From Homarus americanus (lineage: Eukaryota > Arthropoda > Malacostraca > Decapoda > Nephropidae), in the NCBI RefSeq assembly GCF_018991925.1, contig NW_024755055.1:563496-627495 (forward strand): DNA of 64,000 bases, written 5' to 3'. The notes below the pieces were generated by a model. It worked only from the letters and a program-made list of their open reading frames with translations. It was not told the DNA's origin and ran no database searches. Below, one piece after another: positions 62,044 through 64,000 of the stretch (positions are counted from its first letter, which is position 1; every line of letters starts with the position of its first letter). The translations under genes and the position numbers were made by a program.

Positions 62044-62299
62044 ACGTCATATACCGTTATCCCCCAAACACTTCACACACCTCCACCTCCTGCTCCTCCT
62101 CCACCACTTCACCCGACAGCACAGTTAGAGAGAAAACACCTCATACTGCCGGTGTTATCTTTAGTGACAGTGAAGACAAGAAGTGGGGAAATATTCTGTG
62201 TTTTCTTCATCAGTTCCAGCGTCTGTTTAAGGAGTCGAGGATTCCTTTCCTTATTAGAGTTTCGTCCATTGATATTACACTTCCATTGTGATACCTGGT

Positions 62300-62470
62300 A
62301 GATGGGAACAGCCCTAATCTAATAAAAATTCCCCTAAACTTAATTTAATCTAATGTAACTTAACCTATTTTACCTTAACTTAATCTAACCTAAGCTAATT
62401 TAATTTATTCTAACTTAATCTAACTTAAATTAACCTAACTTTATTTAATATAACCTAAGTTACCCTATCC
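62300..62470. repeat. Degenerate telomere-like (CCTAA)n sequence
   Basis: Many TAACTTAATCTAACCTAA-like units, a decayed form of the arthropod TTAGG telomere repeat on this strand. A related repeat with TTTAGTTCTTTAGTTAAGTTACCCGAT occurs twice at about 62510-62610. Confidence 0.6.
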
Positions 62471-62619
62471 TAACTAAACGTGATATTTTAGTTACGTATT
62501 AGATTTGTAATATTTTAGTTCTTTAGTTAAGTTACCCGATTTTTTTTAACTATTTTAATCCTTTAAGTTATCCGATTTAGTTTATATTTTAGTTCTTTAG
62601 TTAAGTTACCCGATTAAGT

Positions 62620-63735
62620 GCGTCCTTACGTTTTTATTAACATATTTACCGTCCTGATCTCTGAGTGTCTTTACCCAAGTGTTATTAAAAAACTCTTCGG
62701 TAAACCTTCACGAGGTGTTTGAACCCTAACCAGTGTGTATTAGTGAACAATTAATTCAGGGTACAACAGTTAGTCGTGGCGAATAAAAGAACCAAAAGAA
62801 GAAGAAAAGACTAGGAAAAAAAAATAACTCAGGCCAGTAGATTGTCTTGGCAGTATACTTTCTCTTTCTGGGGTCATTTACAGATTATTCTCTCTCCCCC
62901 AGTTAATTCCGTATTCGAAATTCTTGATAATTTTATTTCAGGATTCTCTTAACCTATTGAGTATAATGATTTAATTTCCTGAGTACTCAAGGGAATTAGC
63001 TATCGTAGTCAAATGGGTAAGACATCGTACGTAAAGGGATTAAATACTCCAATATAAAGAGTTATCCATACTAATCCAGCCACCACTCCATTTTCCCATA
63101 CACCAACCTGCATAGTTAATTACTTTCGCCTTCATCATTCATTGAGTGTTATTAACCAACGTATACTCGCTTCTTAGATCAAGTCTAAATATATGTTATC
63201 AAACAAGTCTACTGTGTTAACTATAGTAATCACCAGAACATGTTTTTATATCCACAGTAATTAACACTTCGTAATTTGCAGTCTACTGACGTGGTAAAAT
63301 GAGTGTATCAAATAACCAGAGTTTCCCCAATAAACGATTTCATGTTAACAAAACGGTGCAGTAATAGAAAATGGGATTCCAAACGGGTGTACATTATTCC
63401 ATGACTTACATAAACGGCTAAATAAACTGACCCCAAATTTTAACATGGCTAGTTACTTGAGTATCCACAGGACGTCTGATAAAATCGGTTTCAATCCTAA
63501 TAGAACCCAATTGATTCTATTCAAACCTAACCATTAGGATTGGAACCTATGTGACTAAAATCATCCATATTACGTATATTTAATTTAAGTACATATCACA
63601 GTAACATATTTGGGTCTAAGTTGAGGCATCATCCTTATCATACTGTGTTTATGATGACTATAAACCAGGATGATTCATTATGTGTACATCAGGTTTATTA
63701 AGATCTTTGGTATAATGTTATCATACGTGGGTTAT
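62620..63735. other. Unannotated 3' part of the window
   Basis: AT-rich, nearly free of TACAGTA heptamers. No gene seen. Confidence 0.4.
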
Positions 63736-63737
63736 GA

Positions 63738-63768
63738 GACACACAAACACACACACACACACACACAA
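63738..63768. repeat. (CA)n microsatellite
   Basis: About 14 CA units with one interruption. Confidence 0.95.
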
Positions 63769-63916
63769 GAGTGAGACACGCCCTCCTCCCGTCCTGAGAA
63801 TAATTACTCCCGTGATCACCTGGAATTGTCTGCCCACCCTCAAGTCTCCATTACTATGATGTCTAAATCTCCAAGTACAGGTAAAGGTACAAGGTCAGGT
63901 ACAGGTAAAGCTACAA

Positions 63917-63952
63917 GGCAACCTAACCTAACCTAACGCTAACCTAACCTAC
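63917..63952. repeat. Interstitial (CCTAA)n telomere-like repeat
   Basis: Reads AACCTAACCTAACCTAACGC followed by two more CTAAC units, the complement of TTAGG. Confidence 0.8.
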
Positions 63953-64000
63953 ACCCACCATGTAAAATAAGCAAGTGGGTGGGGGAAGTAGTGGTGGGGA

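Noticed and set aside
61450..62291. Long open frames rich in V-S-V-V-C-W-R or T-L-T-L-Q-H-T repeats
   Set aside because: Translations of the 21-bp minisatellite; the period is a multiple of three, so stops are absent by construction.

Overview
The window is eukaryotic, most likely arthropod and probably a decapod crustacean (an inference, about 0.6). It is AT-rich and intron-rich, with many microsatellites, (TTAGG)n-type telomere-like patches, a CR1-like LINE tail, many small TA-flanked inverted-repeat elements, and a striking excess of the heptamer TACAGTA/TACTGTA. No bacterial operons, CRISPR arrays, rRNA or tRNA genes were recognised.

Layout. (1) Positions 1107-49010, minus strand: an apparently complete gene for the beta regulatory subunit of phosphorylase kinase (PHKB). 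I could chain 26 coding exons, 25 per transcript, by GT-AG junctions and compatible phases. The resulting protein is 1077 or 1078 residues, close to the human protein (about 1093). Two exons, at 18324-18463 and 10938-11080, encode alternative versions of the same about 47-residue segment. They share phase and cannot be joined to each other in frame, so they are a mutually exclusive pair. The introns hold mobile-element debris: a BEL/Pao-type protease fragment, a LINE reverse-transcriptase fragment, several TIR elements, an 869-bp near-identical duplication, minisatellites and (AAT)n arrays. (2) Positions 49011-51634: a divergent intergenic region with the inferred PHKB promoter. (3) Positions 51635-55896, plus strand: a two-exon MADF-BESS family gene (272 residues). 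Its 3.4-kb intron contains a 41-bp minisatellite of about 33 copies. (4) Positions 55897-64000: no host gene recognised. It holds two adjacent TIR elements, a CR1-like LINE 3' fragment, a 620-bp TIR element that split a tandem repeat, a 1.2-kb 21-bp GT-rich minisatellite, and telomere-like repeats.

How the parts relate. PHKB is the beta subunit of the (alpha-beta-gamma-delta)4 kinase that activates glycogen phosphorylase. The predicted protein keeps an N-terminal R-T-G-S-V site matching the PKA site of mammalian beta, and a C-terminal CKVS CAAX box. The most interesting non-genic signal is the TACAGTA/TACTGTA heptamer, about 120 copies by eye against roughly 14 expected from base composition. 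It is the form expected for the footprint left when a TA-flanked element with CAG...CTG ends excises. Inside the CR1-like LINE one such heptamer sits exactly where a 5-bp insertion breaks the reading frame, which supports that reading directly. All exon coordinates were derived by hand from the sequence; no alignment or RNA data were available.
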